Part shown: positions 8,518-16,732 of the stretch, piece by piece | Layout: each line of letters starts with the position of its first letter | Numbering within the stretch: the first letter of the stretch is position 1 | Origin: Propionimicrobium sp. PCR01-08-3 | Lineage (GTDB): Bacteria; Actinomycetota; Actinomycetes; Propionibacteriales; Propionibacteriaceae | Direction: 5' to 3' | DNA: 64,000 nucleotides | Assembly: GCF_030286045.1 (NCBI RefSeq) | Contig: NZ_CP127390.1 | Span: forward strand, 2,807,482 to 2,871,481 | Position numbers and translations under genes: made by a program | The notes under the pieces: model-generated | Told to the model about the DNA's origin: nothing | The model's input: the letters and a program-made list of their open reading frames with translations, nothing else | Database searches by the model: none

Positions 8518-9468
8518 ATGCTCGATAAGTTCCTCCAACTTCTGTTGGCCATCGCCGTGCTGGTGGTCGTCGTCGCGCTGCTGCTGTGGGCGGCGAGTCT
8601 GGCCCGAGGCAGGCTCGGTGACCGCGTCCGGGCCATCTTCTTCGTCGGCCCCACGGTCTTCTTGGTCGCTGTCGGGTTGGTCTGGCCGACCATTCTCACC
8701 ATCGAGAAATCGTTCCGCGGGCTGGGTGGGGCAAGCGGTTTCACCGTATCGAACTACGTGCAGATCTTCACCCGTGCCGATCTGCGCACCTCGATCATCA
8801 ACACAGCGGTCTGGGTGCTGCTGGTGCCGGTGCTGGCGATCGCCATCGGCCTGCTCTACGCGATCATCGTCGACAGGACGCCGATCGAGGCCATAGCCAA
8901 GACCCTGATCTTCTTACCGATGGCGATCTCGATGGTCGGGGCGTCGGTGATCTGGAAGTTCGTCTACGAGTACAAACCCACCCAGGCCAATCAGATCGGG
9001 CTGCTCAACCAGGTGTTGAAGAGTCTCGGATTGGAAACCCAACAGTTCTTGACCGCCAGTCCGTGGAACAACCTCTTCTTGATCATCGTGATGATCTGGA
9101 TTCAGGCCGGCTTCGCGATGACCGTGCTCTCGGCGGCCATCAAGGCGATTCCGGACGACATCATCGAGGCCGCGAAGATCGACGGCGCCACCGGTTGGTC
9201 GCTGTTCCGGTTCATCACGCTGCCGAGCATCCGTAACTCGCTGATCATGGTGCTGACCACGATCGCGATTGCCGCGCTGAAGGTGTTCGACATCGTCCGG
9301 ACGATGACCGGCGGCAACTTCGGCACATCGGTGGTCGCCAACGACTTCTACTCGTCCAGTTTCACGCAGAACCAGCCGGGGCTCGGTTCGGCTCTGGCGG
9401 TGCTGCTGTTCGTGCTGGTCTCCCCGATCATCGTCTACAACGTGCGGCAACTGAGGCAGGTGAGTTAG
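8518..9468 (+). CDS. Sugar ABC transporter permease (MalF/AglF type)
   Basis: The 316-residue inner-membrane protein has hydrophobic segments throughout, starting with an N-terminal helix from residue 8. The EAA loop EAAKIDGATGWSLFRFITLP docks the ATPase. It pairs with the next permease, which begins directly after this stop codon. A shared MsmK-type ATPase elsewhere must energise the system, since none is encoded here. The protein carries one N-terminal helix more than the minimal six-helix permease, as MalF-type subunits often do. Confidence 0.9.
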   Translation: MLDKFLQLLLAIAVLVVVVALLLWAASLARGRLGDRVRAIFFVGPTVFLVAVGLVWPTILTIEKSFRGLGGASGFTVSNYVQIFTRADLRTSIINTAVWVLLVPVLAIAIGLLYAIIVDRTPIEAIAKTLIFLPMAISMVGASVIWKFVYEYKPTQANQIGLLNQVLKSLGLETQQFLTASPWNNLFLIIVMIWIQAGFAMTVLSAAIKAIPDDIIEAAKIDGATGWSLFRFITLPSIRNSLIMVLTTIAIAALKVFDIVRTMTGGNFGTSVVANDFYSSSFTQNQPGLGSALAVLLFVLVSPIIVYNVRQLRQVS

Positions 9469-10383
9469 ATGACTGCAGTCGTTCTTCCGGTCGAGGCGGA
9501 GCTCGATCTCGACAAGCCGAAACACCGGCGCAGGCACGATCCGACCAGGGCCGTCAGTTCGCCGTGGGCGACGGTAGTCGCGATCGTGATCGCGACCGTG
9601 TGGACGGTGCCGACGGTCGGATTGCTGATCACCTCGTTCCGCCCCGAGATCGACATCACCCGCTCGGGTTGGTGGACCGTGGTCACCGACCCGGATTTCA
9701 CTTTGTCGAACTACGAGAAGGCGCTGTCCGGCTCGGGCTCGTCGTCCATGCTCGACTACTTCGTGAACTCGTTCGTGATCACGATTCCCTCGACCCTGTT
9801 CCCGCTGGCGCTGGCCGCGTTGGCCGCCTACGGGTTCGCCTGGCTGCGCTTCCCCGGACGCGACTGGCTGTTCGTGGCCGTGTTCGCGCTGCAGGTGGTG
9901 CCGCTGCAGGTGGCGCTGGTGCCGCTGATGCAGATGTATGGAAGCATCGGCATCGACGGAAGCTACTGGACCGTGTGGATCTCGCACACCATCTTCGGGC
10001 TGCCGCTGGCGGTATTCATGATGTTCAACACGATCCGCGATCTGCCGCCCGCTCTGGTCGAGGCCGCCACCATTGACGGCGCGAGCCCGGTGCAGATCTT
10101 CTTGCGGATCGTGCTGCCGCTGGCCACACCGGCCATCACCGCCTACGGCATCTTCCAGTTCTTGTGGACGTGGAACGACCTGCTGGTCTCGATGGTCTTC
10201 CTGGGCGGCAGCTCCAACGTGGCGCCGCTGACCGTCTACATCTCGCAGCTGTCCGGCAGCCGCGGATCGGCCTGGTACCTACTGAGCTCGGGCGCCTTCA
10301 TCTCGATGATCGTCCCGGTCGTGGTCTTCCTGATCATGCAGCGCTACTTCGTTCGAGGTCTGACCGCTGGTGCGGTGAAGTAG
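9469..10383 (+). CDS. Sugar ABC transporter permease (MalG/AglG type)
   Basis: The 304-residue partner permease begins with a short cytoplasmic tail (charged, KPKHRRRHD) and contains about six membrane segments. Its EAA motif is EAATIDGASPVQIFLRIVLP. The start ATG abuts the previous stop, so the two subunits are translationally coupled at equal dose. After the stop, only a weak hairpin (CCTGA at 10393-10397 with TCAGG at 10404-10408) is seen before the next gene. Confidence 0.9.
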   Translation: MTAVVLPVEAELDLDKPKHRRRHDPTRAVSSPWATVVAIVIATVWTVPTVGLLITSFRPEIDITRSGWWTVVTDPDFTLSNYEKALSGSGSSSMLDYFVNSFVITIPSTLFPLALAALAAYGFAWLRFPGRDWLFVAVFALQVVPLQVALVPLMQMYGSIGIDGSYWTVWISHTIFGLPLAVFMMFNTIRDLPPALVEAATIDGASPVQIFLRIVLPLATPAITAYGIFQFLWTWNDLLVSMVFLGGSSNVAPLTVYISQLSGSRGSAWYLLSSGAFISMIVPVVVFLIMQRYFVRGLTAGAVK

Positions 10384-10533
10384 CCGGCACATCCTGAGGC
10401 GCTTCAGGCACTGCCGACAACGATCCGATCACATCGAGTAGGCACTTCGCCGGGCGTCCGAATCGCACCTAGAACCTGTAGCGGCAACGCCCTCACCTGG
10501 ATATCGAACTACAGTGCCCTTGTGCAGGGTTGG

Positions 10534-11952
10534 ATGGCGGAGACGATATCGCTGGTCGCGCTGGCGGCCGTGCTGGTGTTCGCCGTCGTCCGGCCCAGGG
10601 GGTTGCCCGAAGCCACCGCTGCCCTTCCTGCCGCTTTGCTTTTGATCGTCCTGGGCATCCTGCCTCTCGGGGACGCGTGGGCCCAGGTCGTCGAGATGGG
10701 GCCGACGGTGCTCTTCTTGGCCGGAGTGCTGGCGCTGGCGAGCCTCTGCGACGAAGAAGGGGTCTTCCGGGCGGCCGGATCACTGATCGCCCGGCGCAGT
10801 CGCGGACGTCCGGTGGTCTTGTTCCGGTTGGTCTTTCTGCTCGCGGCGCTCACCACCGCCGTCCTCAGCCTGGACGCGACGGTCGTCTTGCTGACGCCGA
10901 TCATCTTCGCCACCGCCTCTCGGGTGGGGGCCAGCCCCCGTCCGCATGTGCACCTGACTGCGCATCTGGCCAACTCTGCGTCCTTGCTGCTGCCGGTTTC
11001 CAATCTGACGAACCTGCTGGCATTGCAGGTAGCCGGTCTCGGGTTCCTGGAGTTCGCCTCCGACATGGCGCTGCCCTGGGCCGCGGCTATCGCCGTCGAG
11101 TTCGCGGTCTTGTTCGTCCATTTCAGGGGTGATCTCAAAGTATCTGCTCCGGTGCGCGACGTCCCCACAGCCGAACGGGACGACCAACCCGTGCCTGTTT
11201 TCGCGCTGATCGTGGTCGGAGGTGCCCTGGCGGGATTCGCATCTTCCCAACTGCTGGGCATCGAGCCGTTCTGGGTGGCGCTCGCCGCCGTGGCACTACT
11301 GCTGGCCAGGCGAATTGTCGCTGTTCCCCGCTCCGAGAAGGACCCGGCCAGCGACGCTAGTTCCAGCGCACCTAAGCCCATCGAATCCACGAGCCCAGAC
11401 AATCAGCGTCCTGACAAGGAGAATGGGCGTAACCAGGACCGTGGGCAAGCGACCGCTACCCCTCATACGCCGCTTGGTGCCCGCACTCGCACGGAGCTGC
11501 GCTCGACCGCGCTGGCTATGAACCCGCTCTTCCTGATCTTCGTGCTAACGCTGTCGATCGTGGTGGACGCAGCTGTCTCGTCCGGGTTCGGGGAGCAGAT
11601 CCGCGCCCTGATCCCGGATGGGCAAGGCCTGCCCGAGTTGCTGCTGCTCGCGGCGATCGGCGCCGTGCTGGCGAACGTGGTCAACAACCTGCCCGCGGTG
11701 ATGGTCCTCGCTCCACTGGTCGCGCACACCGGACCCGAAGCCGTGCTGGCCGTGCTGATCGGCGTCAACATCGGCCCGAATCTCACCTATGTCGGGTCGT
11801 TGGCGACCCTGCTGTGGCGGCGCATTCTGCACGAGCACGATGAGGATACCGACTTCGGCGAATTCACAAAGCTGGGGTTGATCAGCGTGCCGCTGGCTAT
11901 CCTGGCTGCAACAACAGCGTTGTGGGCCCGATCGCTGATCGGAGGTATGTAG
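10534..11952 (+). CDS. SLC13/ArsB-like membrane permease
   Basis: The product of about 472 residues has two hydrophobic halves separated by a polar low-complexity linker rich in Pro, Asn, Lys, Glu and Asp (about residues 268-325). The fold pattern is that of the ion-transporter superfamily of ArsB and SLC13. Typical motifs are the helix-breaking SLDATVVLLTPII and SNLTNLLALQ in the first half and VVNNLPAVMVLAPL and GVNIGPNLTYVGSLATLLW in the second. It resembles arsenite or dicarboxylate exchangers; no arsR or arsC is nearby, so arsenic export is unproven. I chose ATG 10534; GTG 10522 is an alternative. A universal stress protein follows after three bases and is probably co-expressed. Confidence 0.8.
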   Translation: MAETISLVALAAVLVFAVVRPRGLPEATAALPAALLLIVLGILPLGDAWAQVVEMGPTVLFLAGVLALASLCDEEGVFRAAGSLIARRSRGRPVVLFRLVFLLAALTTAVLSLDATVVLLTPIIFATASRVGASPRPHVHLTAHLANSASLLLPVSNLTNLLALQVAGLGFLEFASDMALPWAAAIAVEFAVLFVHFRGDLKVSAPVRDVPTAERDDQPVPVFALIVVGGALAGFASSQLLGIEPFWVALAAVALLLARRIVAVPRSEKDPASDASSSAPKPIESTSPDNQRPDKENGRNQDRGQATATPHTPLGARTRTELRSTALAMNPLFLIFVLTLSIVVDAAVSSGFGEQIRALIPDGQGLPELLLLAAIGAVLANVVNNLPAVMVLAPLVAHTGPEAVLAVLIGVNIGPNLTYVGSLATLLWRRILHEHDEDTDFGEFTKLGLISVPLAILAATTALWARSLIGGM

Positions 11953-11955
11953 TCG

Positions 11956-12420
11956 ATGAAGATTCTCGCCTGGGTGGCGCCGGCAACCTGGCCGGCTGTG
12001 GTCGATGCCGCCACTCGGTTGCCGGCCGATGAGATCACGCTCGTGGCGGTCGCCGATTCTGCTCAGCTCCCGGGACGGCCCTCGCCACTGGGGTCCGGCT
12101 TGCGCAGGGGTCAGGCCGCAAACACCGTCAGAAGATCCATTGAGGAACTGCTCGATGAGGCGCTTGCCCGCATGACCGGGGACGACGCCCGCGTCCACAC
12201 TCAATTGCTCTCCGGCCCGGCCTCCCGGGAGATCGTCCAAGCAGCACAAGCCGCCGATGTGCTGGTGATCGCCCGCGATGGCGACCGGTCACGGTTGGGC
12301 CCCAAGAGCCTGGGCAAGGACACCCGCTTCGTCGTCGACCACGCACCCTGCACGGTCGTCCTCGTCTGGCCGGGTGACATTCCACCGCTCGGCACCCTGC
12401 CGCCGCCCCCACCGCGCTGA
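11956..12420 (+). CDS. Universal stress protein (UspA-like)
   Basis: The 154-residue cytosolic protein has a single Usp-like alpha/beta fold: a first strand MKILAWVAP, a central strand DVLVIARDGD and a final HAPCTVVLVW. The G-x2-G-x9-G(S/T) nucleotide motif is only partly kept (RDGDRSRLGPKSLGKDTRF), so ATP binding is uncertain. It starts three bases after the permease stop, suggesting that it senses or modulates that transporter. The C-terminus is a proline run (PPPPPPR). Confidence 0.75.
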   Translation: MKILAWVAPATWPAVVDAATRLPADEITLVAVADSAQLPGRPSPLGSGLRRGQAANTVRRSIEELLDEALARMTGDDARVHTQLLSGPASREIVQAAQAADVLVIARDGDRSRLGPKSLGKDTRFVVDHAPCTVVLVWPGDIPPLGTLPPPPPR

Positions 12421-12731
12421 GATGCCAGATCGCTTTCGCGAACACCGTCTCGGTCAGCACATTAAATTTGCTGTATGACTGGTAGCCCCACGCCCGTCGA
12501 GCGGGTGCAATGGTGAACCGTCCGCAGATCCGCGAACTAATAGTCCACGTACAAACGATGGGGAGGCATCAGATGCGATTTATCATCGTTTGGCCCCAGT
12601 TGAACGACATGTAGCCCGCGACGAGCATGTTCAAGAAGTGCGAGGCAGTACCGATGGCGGAGCACAGGACCGTTATCGAAAACTGCACACTTCATGTGTC
12701 AATCTGTGCATCGAGTGGTAGAGTCGGCGTT
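12421..12731. other. Non-coding gap with nested inverted repeats and an operator-like palindrome
   Basis: No gene is supported in these 311 bases. A perfect 9-bp inverted repeat, CAAACGATG (12552-12560) with CATCGTTTG (12584-12592), encloses a second one, GCATC (12566-12570) with GATGC (12572-12576), giving a possible nested RNA structure. Just before the next gene, TGCACA (12684-12689) and TGTGCA (12705-12710) flank ACAC-N5-GTGT, as expected for an autoregulatory toxin-antitoxin operator. A -10-like TAGAGT at 12719-12724 lies seven bases before the ATG at 12732, suggesting a leaderless transcript. Confidence 0.4.
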
Positions 12732-13088
12732 ATGAACACGCAGGTGATGACGCTGGCACCGGACGCACTGCGAGACACCCCACGTGGGGAGTCAGTGTGG
12801 GAGAAGGCGCTGATCGAGTTCATCCGTCGCGCGTCTGCCGAGGGGAAGACGATCATCGTCAGCACCGAGGTCGAGACCCTGACCCCGGAGGAGGTGGCAC
12901 GCGGATTGAACCTGTCGCGTTCGACGGTGTCGCGGCGGATTGCCGACGGTACGATCCAGTCGGTCAAGGTGGGCAACCGGCATCATGTGCCCTACCCGGA
13001 GTACCGCCGTCTGTGGGAGGAGTCGATGACGAAGGCCGCTGCGGCGTCGATGGCCGACATCGAGGCCGAGCTGTTCAATGACGAGTAA
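12732..13088 (+). CDS. Helix-turn-helix antitoxin (excisionase/MerR-like HTH)
   Basis: This protein of about 118 residues has a DNA-binding helix-turn-helix near its middle (TPEEVARGLNLSRSTVSRRIADGTIQSVKVGNRHHVP) of the excisionase type. This is the usual layout of antitoxins paired with PIN-domain toxins. The tail MADIEAELFNDE is acidic and could wrap the toxin. I prefer ATG 12732, just after a -10-like element, over the longer frame from 12627 whose extra residues look non-coding. It overlaps the toxin gene by 11 bases. Expected role: binds the toxin and represses the operon via the palindromes upstream. Confidence 0.75.
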   Translation: MNTQVMTLAPDALRDTPRGESVWEKALIEFIRRASAEGKTIIVSTEVETLTPEEVARGLNLSRSTVSRRIADGTIQSVKVGNRHHVPYPEYRRLWEESMTKAAAASMADIEAELFNDE

Positions 13089-13749
13089 TGGACCGTCATT
13101 CACGGTCTTCCTCGACGCGAACGTGCTAGCGAAACCGGTCACGCGCACGCTCATCATGCTCGCCTCTCGGTCGAGCGGCTACGGGGTGACGTGGAGCGGA
13201 TATGTCGAGTCCGAGGCCGATCGGCACCTTCGCTCCCGGCAACGCCCTGTCTCGGAAGTTCGGGAACTCGCGAGCCAAGAGTTGTCTAAGCCGGGCGAGG
13301 TTGCAGGCCGCTTCGCGGCCACTTCTATGTCGGATCGTCAGGTGCTTGCGGATGCCGAAGAGGCGGGCGCATCATTCATCGTGACCGAGGATGTCGATGA
13401 CTTCGCCGACACTGATCTCGAAACGCTCAGTATTGCTGCGGTCAACCCGGATCTATTCCTGTCGTCGTGTACAGCTGAAGCCGGGTATCGGGAAGCGCTC
13501 GACTTCCTTGCAGAACTCTCGCGCAACCCGCGCGTCACACCCGAAGAACTGCACAGTCGGCTCGGTCGCGTCCACCCGCTCACCGTGCATGCACACCGAG
13601 CGGCGTTCGCCAGCAGCCCGACGACCGCGACCCATAACCCACCTTCCGAGATGTACCGGGGCACGCGGTGCTTGCGCTGCTTACGCACCGACCTAGAAAC
13701 CACGCAGTTCGGCTTCTGCGAGAACTGCACCACTGCCGGAAGCGGGTAG
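13078..13749 (+). CDS. PIN-domain ribonuclease toxin with C-terminal zinc ribbon
   Basis: The 223-residue product begins with a PIN nuclease (about residues 8-125). Likely metal-binding acids are Asp13 (FLDANVL), Glu44/Glu46 (YVESEAD), Asp86 (SMSDRQVLADAEE) and Asp105 and neighbours (VTEDVDDF). Such enzymes cleave tRNA or mRNA when freed from their antitoxin. The protein is longer than the usual 130-150 residues. After a helical segment (150-180) it ends in two CxxC pairs, Cys198/Cys201 and Cys214/Cys217, that form a small treble-clef or zinc ribbon, perhaps for RNA targeting. The ATG lies inside the antitoxin frame, so expression is coupled. The PIN assignment is firm; the ribbon's role is inferred. 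Confidence 0.8.
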   Translation: MTSNGPSFTVFLDANVLAKPVTRTLIMLASRSSGYGVTWSGYVESEADRHLRSRQRPVSEVRELASQELSKPGEVAGRFAATSMSDRQVLADAEEAGASFIVTEDVDDFADTDLETLSIAAVNPDLFLSSCTAEAGYREALDFLAELSRNPRVTPEELHSRLGRVHPLTVHAHRAAFASSPTTATHNPPSEMYRGTRCLRCLRTDLETTQFGFCENCTTAGSG

Positions 13750-13994
13750 AACACGCAAGCCGCGCGTCGGGCGCGAGGTTGCAGGCCGGTGTTACCGCTG
13801 GGGGTCGTTGCCATGATGACCGCGGGGTCTAGCTTTCTTGGCTCCTGAGATGGACATCCTTTTACGGCCCCACAGCACCCCGTGAGGGCGAAAGGCAGTT
13901 ACGTCCTGAACGGCCGGATCGTGCGCGTTGAGCATATGCAACGTGGCGCCGGTTAGGGCGTATTGCTAAATGCTCGTTCAGTTACGCTCTTCAT

Positions 13995-14522
13995 GTGCTT
14001 GAAACATCCAGACTCCGAATGAGGCGACCGCGTGCGGCCGATGTTGATGCGGTCCTCGCCTATAGATCGAGACCGGACGTGGCTCAGTACCTGAGCGCTG
14101 GAACGTGGACGCGGGAGCACACCACGAGTGAGCTGTCTCTGTATGCCACTGCGCGGTTCGAAGGCCCCGGCGACGAGCTGGTGCTGGTTGTCGAGCTTCT
14201 TGAGACAGCCGAAGTTGTCGGGGAGGTCGGTCTGGTCTGGCTTCAAAATGACAGCGCCGAGATTGGTTACGTATTCAATCCACGTTTCGGTGGGAGGGGC
14301 TTGGCAACTGAAGCTGTGGGCACTCTCCTGGCTGCTGCCCGCAACGACTGGGGCTTCGTTCAAGTGATAGCTAAGACGGACGCCGCCAACGAATCTTCGC
14401 GTGCGCTTTGCGAGCGACTTCGCATGACTCTGGTCGCGACGGCACTCACAACGGACGGGCGCGGCGTCGAGGAATTAACCTACGCTGTGCCGGCATCAGC
14501 AAACCGAACATCAGACCGGTGA
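13995..14522 (+). CDS. GNAT family N-acetyltransferase (RimJ/RimL type)
   Basis: The 175-residue protein starts LETSRLRMRRPRAADVDAVLAY, the classic N-terminus of RimJ/RimL-like acetyltransferases. Its acetyl-CoA loop is RFGGRGLATEAVGTLLAAA, with the later NESSRALCERLRM. It probably acetylates a protein N-terminus, an amino group on a small molecule, or an antibiotic. The GTG start at 13995 gives the family-typical first residues; no clear ribosome binding site precedes it. The 245 bp upstream (13750-13994) hold no supported gene. Directly after its stop, the same frame continues into a transporter remnant. Confidence 0.85.
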   Translation: MLETSRLRMRRPRAADVDAVLAYRSRPDVAQYLSAGTWTREHTTSELSLYATARFEGPGDELVLVVELLETAEVVGEVGLVWLQNDSAEIGYVFNPRFGGRGLATEAVGTLLAAARNDWGFVQVIAKTDAANESSRALCERLRMTLVATALTTDGRGVEELTYAVPASANRTSDR

Positions 14523-14729
14523 ATCCTCGGCATCGGCTTCTCCGGACTCCTTGTCACCTCGCTGCTGCTCGCCCTCACCGCGCATCCGGCGGGAGCGACG
14601 ATTGCTCTCTTCTTCCTGCTCGGGCTCCTCGGGTTCAGCACCAATCCGGCACTCAACTCCCGTTTCATGGCCATCGCACCGAGCGCCCTGACACTTGCCG
14701 CGCCGGTGCGAGCTTCCTGCGGCGCGTGA
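14523..14729 (+). pseudogene. Remnant of an MFS efflux transporter (C-terminal fragment)
   Basis: From just after the GNAT stop, 68 codons in the same frame encode two hydrophobic helices and the segment GFSTNPALNSRFMAIAP. This is characteristic of the tenth/eleventh-helix region of DHA1-type MFS exporters. No start codon or upstream part exists; the frame ends at 14727-14729. I read it as the tail of a lost transporter gene, evidence of deletion or recombination at this spot. About 18 bp separate it from the end of the leftward SDR gene. Confidence 0.55.
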
Positions 14730-14747
14730 CGAGTATCCAGATGCGCT

Positions 14748-15698
14748 CTACGCTGCTCGTGCCCGCCAAGCCGCCGCGGTGGAGTCGATGATTTGTTCCC
14801 AAGGTGTCGGCGCGATTCCCAGATACTCGGTCGTCTCCGAGCCATCGGCGATGAACGGTGCGTCGAATTGGTAGAGGACGCCGGTGACTTCTCTGAGCAA
14901 GGGAATGAACAGACCTCCGGTGCGCAGTATCCACCAGGGCACTTGGCGCAGCTTCGGCCCCGGTAGCGAGCAGCGCTCGTGCAGGCTCCGGAGCACCTGG
15001 CGCACGCTTTGGGGCGGGTCCGACGGGACGATCCAGGCTGAACCCCACGCCTGCTCGTCTCGTCCGAGAGCGGCGAGGGTGGCCGCAACGTCTTCTATCG
15101 CCGTCCAGGTGTGCGGCTGGTCGGGATCGGCGAACACTGCCGCGGTCTTGCCCGAGAGCGTGGCATCCGCATATCTGGCGAGCAGGCCGCTGCTGATCGG
15201 CAGCCCGGGGCCGATGTAGTCGGACGACCGTGCTTCGGTCACTCGGGCCCGCCCGGCTTGGTGCGAGGCGAGAGCTTCTTGCCACATCCGCACCCGCAGC
15301 GCACCCTTGTGGTCGGACGGGCGCAATTCAGTGGACCGGGTCATCGGCTCGGTCACCGGACCGTATCCGTAGAGGTTGCTCGCAGTCACCAGCACCGCAT
15401 CCGTGCGTTCAGCAGCAGTCAAGATCGCGGTGGCAAGGGGCGGCCACTGCCTTTCCCATGCCTGGTATGCCCCCGGATTTGCGCAGTTGTACAGCACTTG
15501 TGCGTTCTTGGCCACCTCAGTGAGGGCGTCGGCGTCGGAAGCGTCCAGCGCGATCGCCTCCACTCCGGCGACACCGATGTCGCGTCCCGAGCGGGTCACC
15601 ACCCGCACTGGTTCACCCTCGGCAGCAAGCAAGCGCGCCAAGGCGGTGCCAACCGGGCCGGCGCCAACAATCACATGCGAAACATTCGACGTTGTCAC
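14748..15698 (-). CDS. NAD(P)-dependent epimerase/dehydratase-like SDR
   Basis: The 316-residue extended/atypical SDR has the nucleotide motif VIVGAGPVGTALA at residues 9-21, which uses GxGxxG rather than GxxGxxG. NANCAN-type segments follow (VLYNCANPGAYQAW), then VLVTASNLYGYGP and a substrate region around WTAIEDVAATLAAL. It resembles actinobacterial proteins annotated as nucleoside-diphosphate-sugar epimerases. No pathway partner is nearby. It is read leftwards and is divergent from the CPBP protease gene, with 61 bp between the two starts. Confidence 0.8.
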   Translation of the reverse strand: MTTSNVSHVIVGAGPVGTALARLLAAEGEPVRVVTRSGRDIGVAGVEAIALDASDADALTEVAKNAQVLYNCANPGAYQAWERQWPPLATAILTAAERTDAVLVTASNLYGYGPVTEPMTRSTELRPSDHKGALRVRMWQEALASHQAGRARVTEARSSDYIGPGLPISSGLLARYADATLSGKTAAVFADPDQPHTWTAIEDVAATLAALGRDEQAWGSAWIVPSDPPQSVRQVLRSLHERCSLPGPKLRQVPWWILRTGGLFIPLLREVTGVLYQFDAPFIADGSETTEYLGIAPTPWEQIIDSTAAAWRARAA

Positions 15699-15759
15699 GC
15701 GTCCATCCTCGCAGACTCATCGGCTCCAGCCTGGCATCAGAGTCGATAGGGTGAACGCC

Positions 15760-16305
15760 ATGACGGAGTTTGTCCTGTTCTGCGTGCCGACCATCATCTA
15801 CGTGGCCGTGCAGTCGCGTGGGAAGGACCGTTCGCTCAACGCCGCGATGCAACGTGCAGGCGCTTGCTGGGGAGCTCCGTCAGGATATGCCTGGGCGCTG
15901 GCGCTCCTGCTTCCGCTGGTCTTCACGGGTTGGCTTTCCATCGTCTTGATCCCCACCGAGGTGATAGAGATGCCGGGTTTCTCAATCGCCCGACTGACCT
16001 CGGTGGGCGCCGCTATGGGGACCATATTCCGGGCAGTTGGTGAAGAGATCTTCTTCCGGGGATTGCTGGGTGGCGTCCTGATGAGGCGACTCGGATTCGG
16101 CTGGGGCAACCTCATACAAGCGATCCTGTTCCTGATTCCCCACTTTGCTCTGCTGTTGGTCGATACTCGCGTGTGGCCGGTCATCCCGGTGCAGTTTGCA
16201 GCGGGCTGGCTCTTGGGTTGGCTGCGCCACAAGACCGGGACGTTCCTGCCCGGTGGGATCGTCCACGGGCTGGTGAACATTGCCTCCGGACTGGTCGCGC
16301 TCTGA
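15760..16305 (+). CDS. CPBP family intramembrane protease (CAAX/Abi-like)
   Basis: The 181-residue polytopic membrane protein has about five hydrophobic segments and the glutamate motif GEEIFFRG (Glu95, Glu96, Arg100). Later histidines lie in IPHFALLL and GIVHGLVNI, together the predicted active site of CPBP/Abi metalloproteases. Members process or protect against bacteriocins, or modulate membrane sensors. Two starts are possible, ATG 15760 and GTG 15751; I use the ATG. No bacteriocin gene is visible nearby, so its role is open. Confidence 0.82.
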   Translation: MTEFVLFCVPTIIYVAVQSRGKDRSLNAAMQRAGACWGAPSGYAWALALLLPLVFTGWLSIVLIPTEVIEMPGFSIARLTSVGAAMGTIFRAVGEEIFFRGLLGGVLMRRLGFGWGNLIQAILFLIPHFALLLVDTRVWPVIPVQFAAGWLLGWLRHKTGTFLPGGIVHGLVNIASGLVAL

Positions 16306-16345
16306 CATGGTCGAGTGACCAAAGTCTGGCGCGTGGACGCGGGAG

Positions 16346-16732
16346 TCAGAACACCTCGACAGTGCAGGTCACGCCGGGCACACGGTCAAGTTTGCCGTCG
16401 TGTGTCACGAGCGGGACACGCAGTCGTTCCGCCAGGGCAATGTACGCCGCGTCATAGCTTGTCGCGTTCGCGCCCAGCTCCCACGCGCGGGCGGCCAGCA
16501 GTTCGAATGGCCACAGCCGAACCGGGGCGTTCATGATGCCGTCGAAGGCTATGCGTGCAGCGTCGTCGGTGAGAATCCCCGCATTCCGCTGACGCCGGAT
16601 GACATTGGTCGCCTCGATACGAGCATGCGCGGGTGCATGGAGAGTCTCACCTTCGAGCCGGGCAGCGAGCTTGGCACTGGACGGGGAGAGCCAGACCTCG
16701 AGCAGCGCTGAAGCATCAATGACGACGCTCAC
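16346..16732 (-). CDS. vapC: VapC-type PIN-domain ribonuclease toxin
   Basis: The 128-residue PIN protein carries the expected acidic residues: Asp6 in VVIDASALLE, Glu in the second helix (RIEATNVIRR), Asp in TSYDAAYIALAE and Asp in VTHDGKL. Length and layout match VapC toxins that cleave tRNA or rRNA. The GTG start overlaps the stop of the upstream antitoxin by four bases (GTGA), giving coupled translation with antitoxin first. The partner and its palindromic promoter support a complete module. Confidence 0.88.
   Translation of the reverse strand: MSVVIDASALLEVWLSPSSAKLAARLEGETLHAPAHARIEATNVIRRQRNAGILTDDAARIAFDGIMNAPVRLWPFELLAARAWELGANATSYDAAYIALAERLRVPLVTHDGKLDRVPGVTCTVEVF

Noticed and set aside
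6905-10383. Complete sugar ABC importer
   Set aside because: No ATPase gene is present among or beside the three genes; a shared ATPase from elsewhere must be assumed.
10534-11952. Arsenic resistance locus
   Set aside because: The permease is of the ArsB/SLC13 type, but no arsR, arsC or arsA accompanies it and the next gene is a stress protein. The substrate remains open.
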